A stretch of DNA of 50,167 bases from Devosia geojensis (lineage in GTDB: Bacteria > Pseudomonadota > Alphaproteobacteria > Rhizobiales > Devosiaceae), in contig NZ_JZEX01000105.1 of NCBI RefSeq assembly GCF_000969415.1, forward strand, positions 1-50,167. Reading direction: 5' to 3'. Below the pieces are notes generated by a model. It worked only from the letters and a program-made list of their open reading frames with translations, was not told the origin of the DNA and ran no database searches. Shown here one piece after another: positions 9,564 to 16,852 of the stretch. The position numbers and the translations under genes were made by a program. Numbering within the stretch: position 1 is the stretch's first letter; every line of letters begins with the position of its first letter.

Positions 9564-11975
9564 ATGGACATGCGGAATCAACGGACGGGCGGAGAAATAC
9601 CCCGCCGTCCCAGCCTCATAAAGGATTACGCCCAGTTGCCGGGCGTGCCGGACGAGATGATCGATCCGGACGGCAACGTGCGTGCCGGGTGGGCCGCGCT
9701 GATGTCGGCATTCGACGCGCTGGGGCACGACGAGCTCGCCGCCCGCTTCGAGCGCGCCGACCAGTACCTACGCGACGCCGGAGTCTTTTACCGCAAATAT
9801 GACGGGGCCGAGGGCAAGGAGCGCGCCTGGCCGCTGGCGCACATTCCCCTGCTCATCGACGAGAGCGAGTGGGCGACCATCACCCAGGGGCTGACGCAGC
9901 GCGCCGAATTGCTGGAGCGCGTCGTCGCCGACATCTACGGGGCCAACGAGCTGGTGGCGCGCGGCCTGCTGCCGCCCGAGCTTATCGCTCGCAACCCCGA
10001 GTTCATGCGCCCGCTCGTCGGCATCAAGCCCGCCAGCGGCCATTACCTCCACTTCTGCGCTTTCGAGCTCGGGCGCGGGCCCGACGGCACCTGGTGGGTG
10101 CTGGGGGACAGGACGCAGGCCCCGTCCGGCGCCGGCTTTGCGCTCGAGAACCGCGTGGCGACGACCCGGGCCCTCTCCGACATCTATGCGGGCATGAACA
10201 TCCACCGCCTCGCCGGGTTCTTCCGCGATTTCCGCGATGCGCTGGAAGCGCAGGGCAAGCGCCTCGACGGGCGCGTCGGCATCCTCACCCCCGGCCAGCA
10301 CAACGAGACCTATTTCGAGCACGCCTATATCGCGCGCTACCTCGGCATCATGCTGCTCGAAGGCGAGGATCTGGTGGTCGTCGACGGCCAGGTGATGGTG
10401 AGGACCGTCGCCGGCCTCCAGCCCGTCAGCGTCCTCTGGCGGCGCATGGACGCCTCCTTCATCGATCCCCTGGAGCTGCGCTACGACAGCCGCATCGGCA
10501 CGCCCGGCATGGTCGAGGCGCTGCGCAACGGCACCGTCTCGATGATCAACGCGGTGGGCTCGGGCATCCTCGAGACCCGCGCGCTCGCCGCCTTCATGCC
10601 GCGCCTTGCCAACGCCGTCCTCGGCACGGACCTGCTGCTGCCCGAGATCGCCACCTGGTGGTGCGGGCAGGACGCCGAACGGCAGCACGTCCTCGACAGT
10701 TTCGACGCGATGATGATCGGACCGGCTTTCTCGATGAGCCTGCCGTTCGACGACACCCGCGGCACCGCGCTCGGCTCGGCGATACCCGAGCACCAGAAAG
10801 AGGCGCTGAAGGACCGGATCGCGGCCCACGGCGCCGACTATGTCGGCCAGGAGCCGGTGCGCCTTTCGACCGCGCCGGTCTATGTCGAGGGCAAGCTCGA
10901 GCCGAGGCCGATCACGCTGCGCGTCTATGCGGCGCGTACCGAGCGCGGCTGGACCATCATGCCGGGCGGGTTCGCCCGCGTCGGCTCCTCGCACGATACC
11001 TCGGCAATCGCCATGCAGCGCGGCGGACAGGCCGCGGACGTCTGGGTGGTGAGCTCCACCCCCGTCGAGCGGGTCTCGCTGCTGCCCCGCGAGGGCGAGA
11101 AGCTCGTGCGCAATCCTGCCGGAAACCTGCCGAGCCGGGCTGCCGACAACCTCATCTGGCTCGGCCGCTATGCCGAGCGCTGCGAGGCGACGGTGCGCAT
11201 CCTGCGCGCCTACAACGCGCGCGTCGCCGAGCTCTCCAACCCGGATATCCCGCTTCTGAAGCACACGCGCGATTACCTCGAAGCGGTGGATGTCGACGCA
11301 ACCGAAGCCCTGCCGCTCGGGCTCCTGCAGGCGATCGACAGCGCGGTCCTCAGCGCCAGCCAGATCCGCGACCGCTTCTCGCCGGACGGCTGGCTCGCCC
11401 TCAACGACCTGCAGAAGACCGCGCAGCGCTTCGGCACGCGCATCCATTCGGGAGACGACGCGACGCGGGCGATGACGGTGCTGCTGAGGAAGCTCGCCGG
11501 CTTTTCCGGCCTCGTCCACGAGAACATGTACCGCTTTGCCGGCTGGCGATTCCTCGAGATCGGCCGCCGGCTGGAGCGCAGCATCCAGATCGCGCGGGTC
11601 ACCGGCTGGTTCACCGGCAAGGATGCGCCCGATGGGGCGCTCGAAATGCTGCTCGAGATCGGCGACAGCGTCATGTCGCACCGCCGCCGCTATTCGGTGA
11701 GCGCGGGCACGCAGAGCGCCATCGACCTTCTCGTGCTCGACCCCCTCAACCCGCGCTCGGCGATCTTCCAGCTCGCCGAACTGCGCGTGCAGCTCGAAAC
11801 GCTCCCCGGAGGCATCGAGGACGGGCAGCTCTCGCCGGCGGCAAAGCTCGCGCTCGAGCTTCACACCGACCTCGTCATCGCCGAGCCCGGCGACATGACC
11901 CCGGCAGCCCTCGACAAGCTCGCCAGCGACATCGGCATGCTGGCAAGCCTCGTCGCCAGCGCCTATTTCACCTGA
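9564..11975 (+). CDS. Circularly permuted ATP-grasp / alpha-E (DUF403) fusion
   Basis: Fusion protein of 803 residues. Residues about 30-500 are the circularly permuted ATP-grasp domain (AGVFYRKYDG, LLERVVADIYG, ILTPGQHNETYFEHAYIARYL, with the GSGILETRAL region). Residues about 520-800 are the helical alpha-E/DUF403 domain (ADNLIWLGRYAERCEATVRILR, ENMYRFAGWRFLEIGRRLER). In many bacteria these are two adjacent genes; here they are one. ATP-grasp enzymes form amide or peptide bonds through acyl-phosphates, so this is a likely peptide ligase. ATGs at 9564 and 9570 are both possible; an in-frame extension upstream overlaps the preceding gene and is unlikely. It is tightly coupled to transglutaminase genes on both sides. 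Confidence 0.87.
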   Translation: MDMRNQRTGGEIPRRPSLIKDYAQLPGVPDEMIDPDGNVRAGWAALMSAFDALGHDELAARFERADQYLRDAGVFYRKYDGAEGKERAWPLAHIPLLIDESEWATITQGLTQRAELLERVVADIYGANELVARGLLPPELIARNPEFMRPLVGIKPASGHYLHFCAFELGRGPDGTWWVLGDRTQAPSGAGFALENRVATTRALSDIYAGMNIHRLAGFFRDFRDALEAQGKRLDGRVGILTPGQHNETYFEHAYIARYLGIMLLEGEDLVVVDGQVMVRTVAGLQPVSVLWRRMDASFIDPLELRYDSRIGTPGMVEALRNGTVSMINAVGSGILETRALAAFMPRLANAVLGTDLLLPEIATWWCGQDAERQHVLDSFDAMMIGPAFSMSLPFDDTRGTALGSAIPEHQKEALKDRIAAHGADYVGQEPVRLSTAPVYVEGKLEPRPITLRVYAARTERGWTIMPGGFARVGSSHDTSAIAMQRGGQAADVWVVSSTPVERVSLLPREGEKLVRNPAGNLPSRAADNLIWLGRYAERCEATVRILRAYNARVAELSNPDIPLLKHTRDYLEAVDVDATEALPLGLLQAIDSAVLSASQIRDRFSPDGWLALNDLQKTAQRFGTRIHSGDDATRAMTVLLRKLAGFSGLVHENMYRFAGWRFLEIGRRLERSIQIARVTGWFTGKDAPDGALEMLLEIGDSVMSHRRRYSVSAGTQSAIDLLVLDPLNPRSAIFQLAELRVQLETLPGGIEDGQLSPAAKLALELHTDLVIAEPGDMTPAALDKLASDIGMLASLVASAYFT

Positions 11976-11980
11976 CGCCC

Positions 11981-12859
11981 ATGCTTTACGACGTGCGCCT
12001 CGAACTGCACTACGACTACGACGCCCCCGTGCAGGGCGGGCGGCACCTGGTGCGCGTCACCCCCGCGTCCATCCCCGGCATCCAACGCGTCATTGCCGCG
12101 ACGCTGCGCTACGACCCCAGGCCCGTGGTCGAGAGCCAGTTCGTCGACTTCTTCGGCAATCACGTCACCTCGATCGTCTTCCAGGACGCGCACGACACTC
12201 TCGACATCCGCCTCTCCGCCCGCGTGCTGGTCGAGGACATCCACCCGCCCGCCGACCTCTCGCCGCCGCTCGAGCGGCTCAAGGACGACATCGCGCGCAC
12301 CTGGTCGCTGACCCCGGATTCGCCCCACCATTTCCTCGCCCCCTCCCCGCGCATCGAGATCAGCCCGGCGATGACCGAATACGCGCGCCAGTCGGTCGAG
12401 CGCACCATCTCGGTGCAGGCGGCGGTGACGGACTTCTGCATGTCCATCAACCGCGATTTCGTCTACGAGAGCGGCGCGACGGACGTCGAGACGACGCCGG
12501 CCGAGGCCTTCGCCCTGAAAAAGGGCGTCTGCCAGGACTTCGCCCATGTGATGATCGCGGGCCTGCGGGGCGTCGGCATCCCGGCCGGCTATGTCAGCGG
12601 GTTCCTGCGCACCAACCCGCCGCCGGGCAAGCCGCGTCTCGAAGGCGCCGACGCCATGCACGCATGGGTGCGCGCCTGGTGCGGGCTCGACGTCGGCTGG
12701 ATCGAGTTCGACCCGACCAACGCCATGCTCGCCGGCCCCGACCACATCACCATCGGCCATGGGCGCGACTATGCCGACATCTCGCCCATAGTCGGCGTGC
12801 TGCGCACCAGCGGCTCGCACGAGGCCAAGCAAGCTGTCGACGTGGTGCGCGTAGAATAG
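11981..12859 (+). CDS. Transglutaminase-like cysteine peptidase
   Basis: Protein of 292 residues with an N-terminal beta domain (residues 1-90, starting LYDVRLELHYDYDAPV) and a transglutaminase-like core. The catalytic triad is C184 (KKGVCQDFAH), H227 (DAMHAWVRAW) and D244 (IEFDPTNAM). The ATG lies 5 bp after the ATP-grasp/alpha-E stop, so it is the third gene of the same operon. It is a short stand-alone relative of the N-terminal part of the 1119-residue protein at 6200. The proteasome-like peptidase gene that often accompanies such clusters is not present downstream. Role: probably hydrolysis or amide exchange on a peptide product or protein made with the neighbouring ligase. Confidence 0.87.
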   Translation: MLYDVRLELHYDYDAPVQGGRHLVRVTPASIPGIQRVIAATLRYDPRPVVESQFVDFFGNHVTSIVFQDAHDTLDIRLSARVLVEDIHPPADLSPPLERLKDDIARTWSLTPDSPHHFLAPSPRIEISPAMTEYARQSVERTISVQAAVTDFCMSINRDFVYESGATDVETTPAEAFALKKGVCQDFAHVMIAGLRGVGIPAGYVSGFLRTNPPPGKPRLEGADAMHAWVRAWCGLDVGWIEFDPTNAMLAGPDHITIGHGRDYADISPIVGVLRTSGSHEAKQAVDVVRVE

Positions 12860-12885
12860 CGGCATCCCGCAGCCGGCATCTGGCT

Positions 12886-12910
12886 GGAACTATTTCCTTT
12901 TATGGCCGTT
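12886..12910 (+). promoter_or_regulatory. EcfG-type stress promoter for the 52-residue ORF / DUF3309 pair
   Basis: GGAAC at 12886-12890 and CGTT at 12907-12910 are separated by 16 bp, matching the alphaproteobacterial EcfG consensus (GGAAC-N16/17-CGTT). It lies 86 bp upstream of the small ORF at 12996. No other start codon with a good ribosome site lies between. Confidence 0.75.
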
Positions 12911-12995
12911 TCCCCGGTGCAGCCCAGTAAAGCTGCGGCCGAAACGGACGATGCCGGCTGAATGCAGCGCCGGTTACTGTCCAGGGAGACCTGAG

Positions 12996-13154
12996 ATGGA
13001 CAAATCGCAATCCTGGACGCCAGTCCGCCACCGCGCCGACGAGGTGCAAGTCGCCTACGATACCCGCCCCGGAACCTACGAACTTCTGCTCAGCCTCGCT
13101 CCGGCGGCCATCACGCTCGCCGCCGCAGTCGCTGTCATGCTGGCACTGACCTGA
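12996..13154 (+). CDS. Small hypothetical membrane protein, 52 residues
   Basis: Short gene with an agggag ribosome site about 9 bp before the ATG. The first 30 residues are polar (starts MDKSQSWTPVRHRADEVQVA) and the last 20 are a single hydrophobic helix rich in Ala, Leu and Val, ending at the C-terminus. I do not recognise a family. Reasons to accept it are the EcfG promoter upstream, the ribosome site, and a second tiny membrane-protein gene 40 bp downstream on the same strand. It would be a tail-anchored protein of the general stress regulon. The function is unknown. Confidence 0.6.
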   Translation: MDKSQSWTPVRHRADEVQVAYDTRPGTYELLLSLAPAAITLAAAVAVMLALT

Positions 13155-13194
13155 CCCCCCAGGAACTTTAGCGTCGTAAAAAAGGAGAGTTCCC

Positions 13195-13353
13195 ATGACG
13201 TTGGGCACCATTCTCATCATCATCCTCATCCTGCTGCTGATCGGCGCGCTGCCCAATTGGGGCTACTCGCGCGGCTTCGGCTACTTCCCCTCCGGCATCC
13301 TCGGCGTGATCCTCGTCATCGTGCTGATCCTGGTGCTGATGGGCAGGATCTGA
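13195..13353 (+). CDS. DUF3309 family small membrane protein
   Basis: Protein of 52 residues beginning MTLGTILIIILILLLIGALP, with a short GYSRGFGYFPSG linker and a second hydrophobic helix ending VLMGRI. This two-helix pattern with the conserved central Trp-Gly-Tyr/Gly-Tyr-Phe-Pro-Ser-Gly turn is the DUF3309 signature. A strong ribosome site (aaaggaga) precedes the ATG. It is probably cotranscribed with the 52-residue ORF from the promoter at 12886. An inverted repeat, ggaact (13162-13167) and agttcc (13188-13193), flanks the ribosome site and could fold over it. DUF3309 genes are commonly stress-induced in this group; the molecular role is unknown. Confidence 0.82.
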   Translation: MTLGTILIIILILLLIGALPNWGYSRGFGYFPSGILGVILVIVLILVLMGRI

Positions 13354-13449
13354 CGCAACCGAACAGGGCGCCGCCGGCATCCGCCGGCTCCCACGCACGG
13401 GACCAGCGCTCTCAGGCGGGCCTAGGTCGCCCCCCTACCGCCCGCAACC

Positions 13450-13485
13450 GATCGCTCCGGCCCTGACCGGCCGGGGCGATCTTTT
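13450..13485 (+). terminator. Rho-independent terminator after the DUF3309 gene
   Basis: A 13-bp stem with one mismatch, gatcgctccggcc (13450-13462) and ggccggggcgatc (13469-13481), has a 6-base loop and is followed by tttt. It separates the DUF3309 transcript from the next stress promoter at 13492. The rest of 13354-13548 shows nothing further apart from that promoter. Confidence 0.75.
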
Positions 13486-13491
13486 ACCGCC

Positions 13492-13516
13492 GGAACCGGG
13501 GCGCGACCAAAGCGTT
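13492..13516 (+). promoter_or_regulatory. EcfG-type stress promoter for the DUF883/holin-like operon
   Basis: GGAAC (13492-13496) and CGTT (13513-13516) with a 16-bp spacer lie 33 bp before the ATG at 13549, directly downstream of a terminator. Confidence 0.82.
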
Positions 13517-13548
13517 GATCGGGCGGAACAAGCTCAAGGAGACAAACC

Positions 13549-13902
13549 ATGGCCGATGCCACCCCCACCACGACCCGCAAGAGCGGCAACGGTACGCCGC
13601 GCGCGACCGCCGGCAAGCAGAAGAGCCTGGAAGACCAGGTCAGCCAGCTCCAGGCCGACCTCAAGAGCATTGCCGATACGCTCGCACGCATCAGCGGCGA
13701 CAAGGTGGCCGAGGCGCGCGACACCGCCAAGGGCGAGGTTCGCCATCTCCAGCGCCAGGCCCAGCACGTGATCGACGACGTGCAGAGCCAGGCGAGCGCC
13801 TTCGAGTCCGAGCTGAAGGGCACCATCCGCGAGCGCCCGCTGACGGCCGTTGCGAGCGCCGTCGGCATCGGCTTCCTCCTGGCCCTCCTGACGCGCCGGT
13901 AG
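13549..13902 (+). CDS. DUF883 / ElaB-YqjD-like membrane-anchored protein
   Basis: Protein of 117 residues. The first 25 residues are a low-complexity Thr/Lys/Gly-rich tail. Residues about 26-92 are a long amphipathic helix or coiled coil (SLEDQVSQLQADLKSIADTL, then many Ala/Glu/Lys). The C-terminus has the family ending: ERPLTAVASAVGIGFLLALL followed by TRR, a single membrane anchor. E. coli ElaB and YqjD of this family bind ribosomes at the membrane in stationary phase; whether this one does is inference. It is driven by an EcfG promoter 33 bp upstream and sits 4 bp before the holin-like gene. Confidence 0.83.
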   Translation: MADATPTTTRKSGNGTPRATAGKQKSLEDQVSQLQADLKSIADTLARISGDKVAEARDTAKGEVRHLQRQAQHVIDDVQSQASAFESELKGTIRERPLTAVASAVGIGFLLALLTRR

Positions 13903-13906
13903 TCCC

Positions 13907-14344
13907 ATGGCGTTCCTCACCACGCTTGCCGGGATCTTCGGCATCGAGGTGGAGGCGCTTTCCGACCAGCTCCGGCGCAGCGCGATCGTCAATGGCTCGA
14001 TCGCGCTGCTGGTGTTGATCGGCGTCGCCTTCCTGCTCGTTGCCGCCTATGTCGCCCTCTCGGCCGCCACCGATCCGCTCATTGCCGCCGTGATCATCGC
14101 CGGCGCGGCGTTCCTCTTCGCGCTCGCCGTCTATCTCGGCAGCCGGATCGGCGCCCGCGAGCGCGTGCAGCGCGAACGCGAGCGGCGGCGCAAGGGCGAG
14201 ACGACGGCGCTGATCGCGACCGCCGCGGCGACGGCTGCGCCCGTCCTGCTGCGCTCGCCGCTCGGCAAGACGCTGGTGCCGCTAGCGGCGCTTTTGGCTT
14301 TCATGCTGTTGCGCGATTCCAGCGAGACGCGCGCCGACGATTGA
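13907..14344 (+). CDS. Holin-like (YqjE-type) integral membrane protein
   Basis: Protein of 145 residues with two adjacent long hydrophobic helices (about residues 30-50 and 58-80), a strongly basic loop (SRIGARERVQRERERRRKG) and a third weaker hydrophobic segment near the C-terminus. The pattern fits the phage-holin-superfamily/YqjE proteins that accompany YqjD-like proteins. It is the second gene of the operon with the DUF883 protein, 4 bp spacing, as yqjD-yqjE are paired in enterobacteria. No phage genes are nearby, so this is a stress membrane protein, not a lysis gene. It converges on the HWE kinase gene with only 14 bp between stops. Confidence 0.72.
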   Translation: MAFLTTLAGIFGIEVEALSDQLRRSAIVNGSIALLVLIGVAFLLVAAYVALSAATDPLIAAVIIAGAAFLFALAVYLGSRIGARERVQRERERRRKGETTALIATAAATAAPVLLRSPLGKTLVPLAALLAFMLLRDSSETRADD

Positions 14345-14358
14345 GCCTTGCCGGCCGG

Positions 14359-15870
14359 TCACGCCGGCAGCGGCATCCATATGTCGGCGCGCACGCCATC
14401 GGCCTCGAAGGCGAGATCGACGCGGCTGTCGATGACCTTAGAGAGGCTGCGCTCGATGAGCCGCGTACCGAGCCCCTGCGGCGGCGACGCCGCGACGGCC
14501 GGTCCGCCAGTCTCCTTCCAGGTGAGATGGAGCCCGCGCTCGGGCCCCGCACGCACCTCCCATGAAATGTTGACGACCCCCTCCTCGCCCGACCAGGCGC
14601 CATGCAGATGCGCGTTGGTCGTCAGTTCATGGAGGATGAGGCCGAGACCCAGCGCATGGTCGGCCGGCAGCAATATATCCTCGCCGACGACGTTGGCGCG
14701 GTCGGGCTTGGTGAGGAAATCGGGGCCGAGCTGGCCGGCGATGACGTCGTGGAGGTGCACCCCTTCCCAGTCCTGGTCGGCGAGCAGGGTATGCGCGTCC
14801 GAAAGCGTGCGCAGCCGCCCCGAAAAGGTTGCGAGGAATTCCTGTGGTTCGGGATTGCGCCCGATCGTCTGGCGCGCGATCGACTGGATGACCGCCAGCG
14901 TGTTCTTGACCCGGTGGTTGAGCTCGCGCAGCAGCAGGCGCATGCGCTCGGCCGACTCACGGGACTCGGTGACGTCGAGGCTGGCGCCCATCATGATCAG
15001 CGGCTTGCCCGAGGCGTCGCGCTGGTAGACGCGTCCGCGCACGCTCACCCACCGTCTCGTCTCGGCGATACGCATCTCGGCCGCATAGTCGACGCCCGTC
15101 TCGAACGCCGCCCCGATCGCTTCGCGCACGCGTGCGAGGTCGGCCGTATCGACGGTGGCGAGGACGGCCTCGAACGATATGGCGCCGGTCTCGTGCAGGC
15201 CGTGCATGCGCCGGAAGGTATCGTTGCACGAGACGTCGTCGCTGCGCACGTCCCACACCCAGCTGCCGACCTTGCCGGCCTCGAGCGTCAGGGCATGCCG
15301 CCACTCCTCGCGCATCAGTTCGGCGGCGGTGCGGGCGCGCACCCGCGCCTCGTCCTTGAGCTCGATGAGGGTGGCAGCCATGCCGGCGAGATCGACGAGC
15401 TGGGCGAGCTCGGCCTCGTTGACGGGACGGTCCGCCTGACGGTCGAGGACGCAGAGCGTGCCGAGCCGCTGCCCGCGCACGATGATCGGCGCGCCGGCAT
15501 AGAAGCGCAGTCCTGGTGGCCCGACGACCATCGGGTGATGGGCGAACCGCTGGTCGCGCGTCAGGTCCGGCACGACGATGTAGTCGGCCTCAAGCGCGGC
15601 CAGCGCATGGGCGCAGAACGAATGCTCGATCGCCAATTCCTGCAGCTCGTCCGGACCTATGCGGGACTTGGCCCACTGCCGGTTCTCGTCGACGAGGGTG
15701 ATGAGGGCGAATTCGGTATCCATGAGCCGGCTGGCCAGCCGCGTCAGCCGGTCGAAATCGGAATCGTCGCCGGTGTCGACGATCTCGAGCGCGGCAAGGA
15801 CTTCCCGTCGCGACACATCCTCCACCACGTCCCTGACCGGGTCCGGGAACAGGGTACGCATTTCAGTCAC
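14359..15870 (-). CDS. GAF-PAS-HWE sensor histidine kinase
   Basis: Cytosolic kinase of 503 residues without membrane segments. Residues about 35-170 are a GAF domain (SRLMDTEFALITLVDENRQW, FYAGAPIIVRGQRLGTLCVL). Residues about 195-310 are a PAS domain (GKVGSWVWDVRSDDVSCNDT). The rest is an HWE-family kinase with phosphoacceptor H319 in ELNHRVKNTLA, an N-box (LILHELTTNAHLHG) and the PQGLGTRLIERSL ATP lid. No LOV-type photoactive Cys motif is present in the PAS, so it is not obviously a light sensor. HWE/HisKA2 kinases are the usual phosphodonors of PhyR. An EcfG promoter lies 56 bp upstream and phyR is 2.3 kb away, making this the best candidate for the local stress sensor. Confidence 0.88.
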   Translation of the reverse strand: MTEMRTLFPDPVRDVVEDVSRREVLAALEIVDTGDDSDFDRLTRLASRLMDTEFALITLVDENRQWAKSRIGPDELQELAIEHSFCAHALAALEADYIVVPDLTRDQRFAHHPMVVGPPGLRFYAGAPIIVRGQRLGTLCVLDRQADRPVNEAELAQLVDLAGMAATLIELKDEARVRARTAAELMREEWRHALTLEAGKVGSWVWDVRSDDVSCNDTFRRMHGLHETGAISFEAVLATVDTADLARVREAIGAAFETGVDYAAEMRIAETRRWVSVRGRVYQRDASGKPLIMMGASLDVTESRESAERMRLLLRELNHRVKNTLAVIQSIARQTIGRNPEPQEFLATFSGRLRTLSDAHTLLADQDWEGVHLHDVIAGQLGPDFLTKPDRANVVGEDILLPADHALGLGLILHELTTNAHLHGAWSGEEGVVNISWEVRAGPERGLHLTWKETGGPAVAASPPQGLGTRLIERSLSKVIDSRVDLAFEADGVRADIWMPLPA

Positions 15871-15925
15871 TGGAGGTCTCGCCGTTCGTCACATACATGC
15901 TTGTTTTTGGCTAGTTGGGGAGCGA

Positions 15926-15950
15926 AACGCCGCGCCGGCCCCATCGTTCC
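15926..15950 (-). promoter_or_regulatory. EcfG-type stress promoter for the HWE kinase gene
   Basis: On the minus strand GGAAC (15950-15946) and CGTT (15929-15926, followed by tcgct) are 16 bp apart, 56 bp from the kinase ATG. The ten bases ggaacgatgg at this -35 are identical to those of the csbD promoter at 19550. Confidence 0.82.
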
Positions 15951-15961
15951 AAGGTCTTGCG

Positions 15962-16717
15962 TCAGATAAACGGACGCTTCTTCTCCGGCGCCTGCTCCCA
16001 ACCGGCGACATCGACGAGGGCCTCGATATCGAGCACCTCGCAGGCCCTGCCCTGCCAGCGGATAAGGCCGAGCGTCACGAGCCGCCGCAAGGTCTTGTTG
16101 GTATGGACGATCGAAAGTCCGAGCGTATCGGCGACGAGGTTCTGCGTGATGGGCAGGCGCGCCCGCCCGTCGCTGACGAGACCGACCGCCAATGCGCGCT
16201 TGTAGAGGAACGCGATGAGATAGGCCGCCCGCTCCAGCGCCGAACGCCTGCCCACGCTCAAGAGATGGTCGTCGAGCATGCGCTCCTCGTGCGAAGCGAG
16301 CCAGGTGACGTCGAAGGCAAGGCTCGGGTAGTTGACGAAGAGCTCGTTCAGCCGGTCGCGCTGGAAGATGCAGAGGATGAGCGGCGTCAGGGCTTCGACG
16401 GAATGGTCGAGCTCGCCCATGACCGTACCCTGAAGTCCAATGAGATCGCCCGGCAGCATGTAGTTGAGCACCTGCCGGCGCCCGTCCGGCAGGGTCTTGT
16501 AGCGGAAGGCCCAGCCGGAAAGGATCGTGTAGAGGTGGGCGTTGTGCATGCCCTCCGCCAGGAGAACGGTGCCCGGCTCGGCCACCAGTTCGGCCGTCTT
16601 GAACGACGAGACGAAATCGAGCTCGGGCTGGCTGAATTCGCGAAAATGCGGAAGCACGCGAAGGGGACACTGGTCGCACGACACCCGCAGGGCCGTATTC
16701 CGAAAGATCTGGTTCAT
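15962..16717 (-). CDS. Crp/Fnr family regulator with partial FNR cysteine set
   Basis: Transcription factor of 251 residues. The cyclic-nucleotide-like sensor domain covers about 25-145 and the winged helix-turn-helix about 170-225 (LPITQNLVADTLGLSIVHTN). I start at the ATG at 16717 (MNQIF...), where Fnr-type proteins begin; the frame is open 16 codons further. C14, C17 and C116 correspond, with a constant offset of six, to FNR cluster ligands C20, C23 and C122. The position of FNR C29 is P23, next to H24. FNR's DNA-contact residues (E, S, R in the recognition helix) are H, N and K here, so the classical FNR box is not expected. Whether it binds an Fe-S cluster is open. Confidence 0.86.
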   Translation of the reverse strand: MNQIFRNTALRVSCDQCPLRVLPHFREFSQPELDFVSSFKTAELVAEPGTVLLAEGMHNAHLYTILSGWAFRYKTLPDGRRQVLNYMLPGDLIGLQGTVMGELDHSVEALTPLILCIFQRDRLNELFVNYPSLAFDVTWLASHEERMLDDHLLSVGRRSALERAAYLIAFLYKRALAVGLVSDGRARLPITQNLVADTLGLSIVHTNKTLRRLVTLGLIRWQGRACEVLDIEALVDVAGWEQAPEKKRPFI

Positions 16718-16852
16718 CGCCTCACGACTCTTTCCAGCCAGGAAGCGCGCCCTTCCGGCCCCCAAACGTGACGAGCATGCCGCGGTACGTCAAACTTAAA
16801 TGACACCCGCCGCTCCTACGTACTTAGTGTACCGCTCAACCGAGTCGGACAC

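Noticed and set aside
13162..13166. A further GGAAC motif before the DUF3309 gene
   Set aside because: No CGTT-like box lies 16-18 bp downstream, and the gene is better explained by the promoter at 12886.
13907..14344. Holin-like protein as a sign of a prophage
   Set aside because: No lysin, portal, integrase or tail genes are near. The DUF883 partner and EcfG promoter point to a host stress protein pair.
15155..15439. LOV-type photosensor in the HWE kinase
   Set aside because: The PAS domain lacks the conserved Cys-containing motif (NCRFLQ-like) required for flavin adduct formation.
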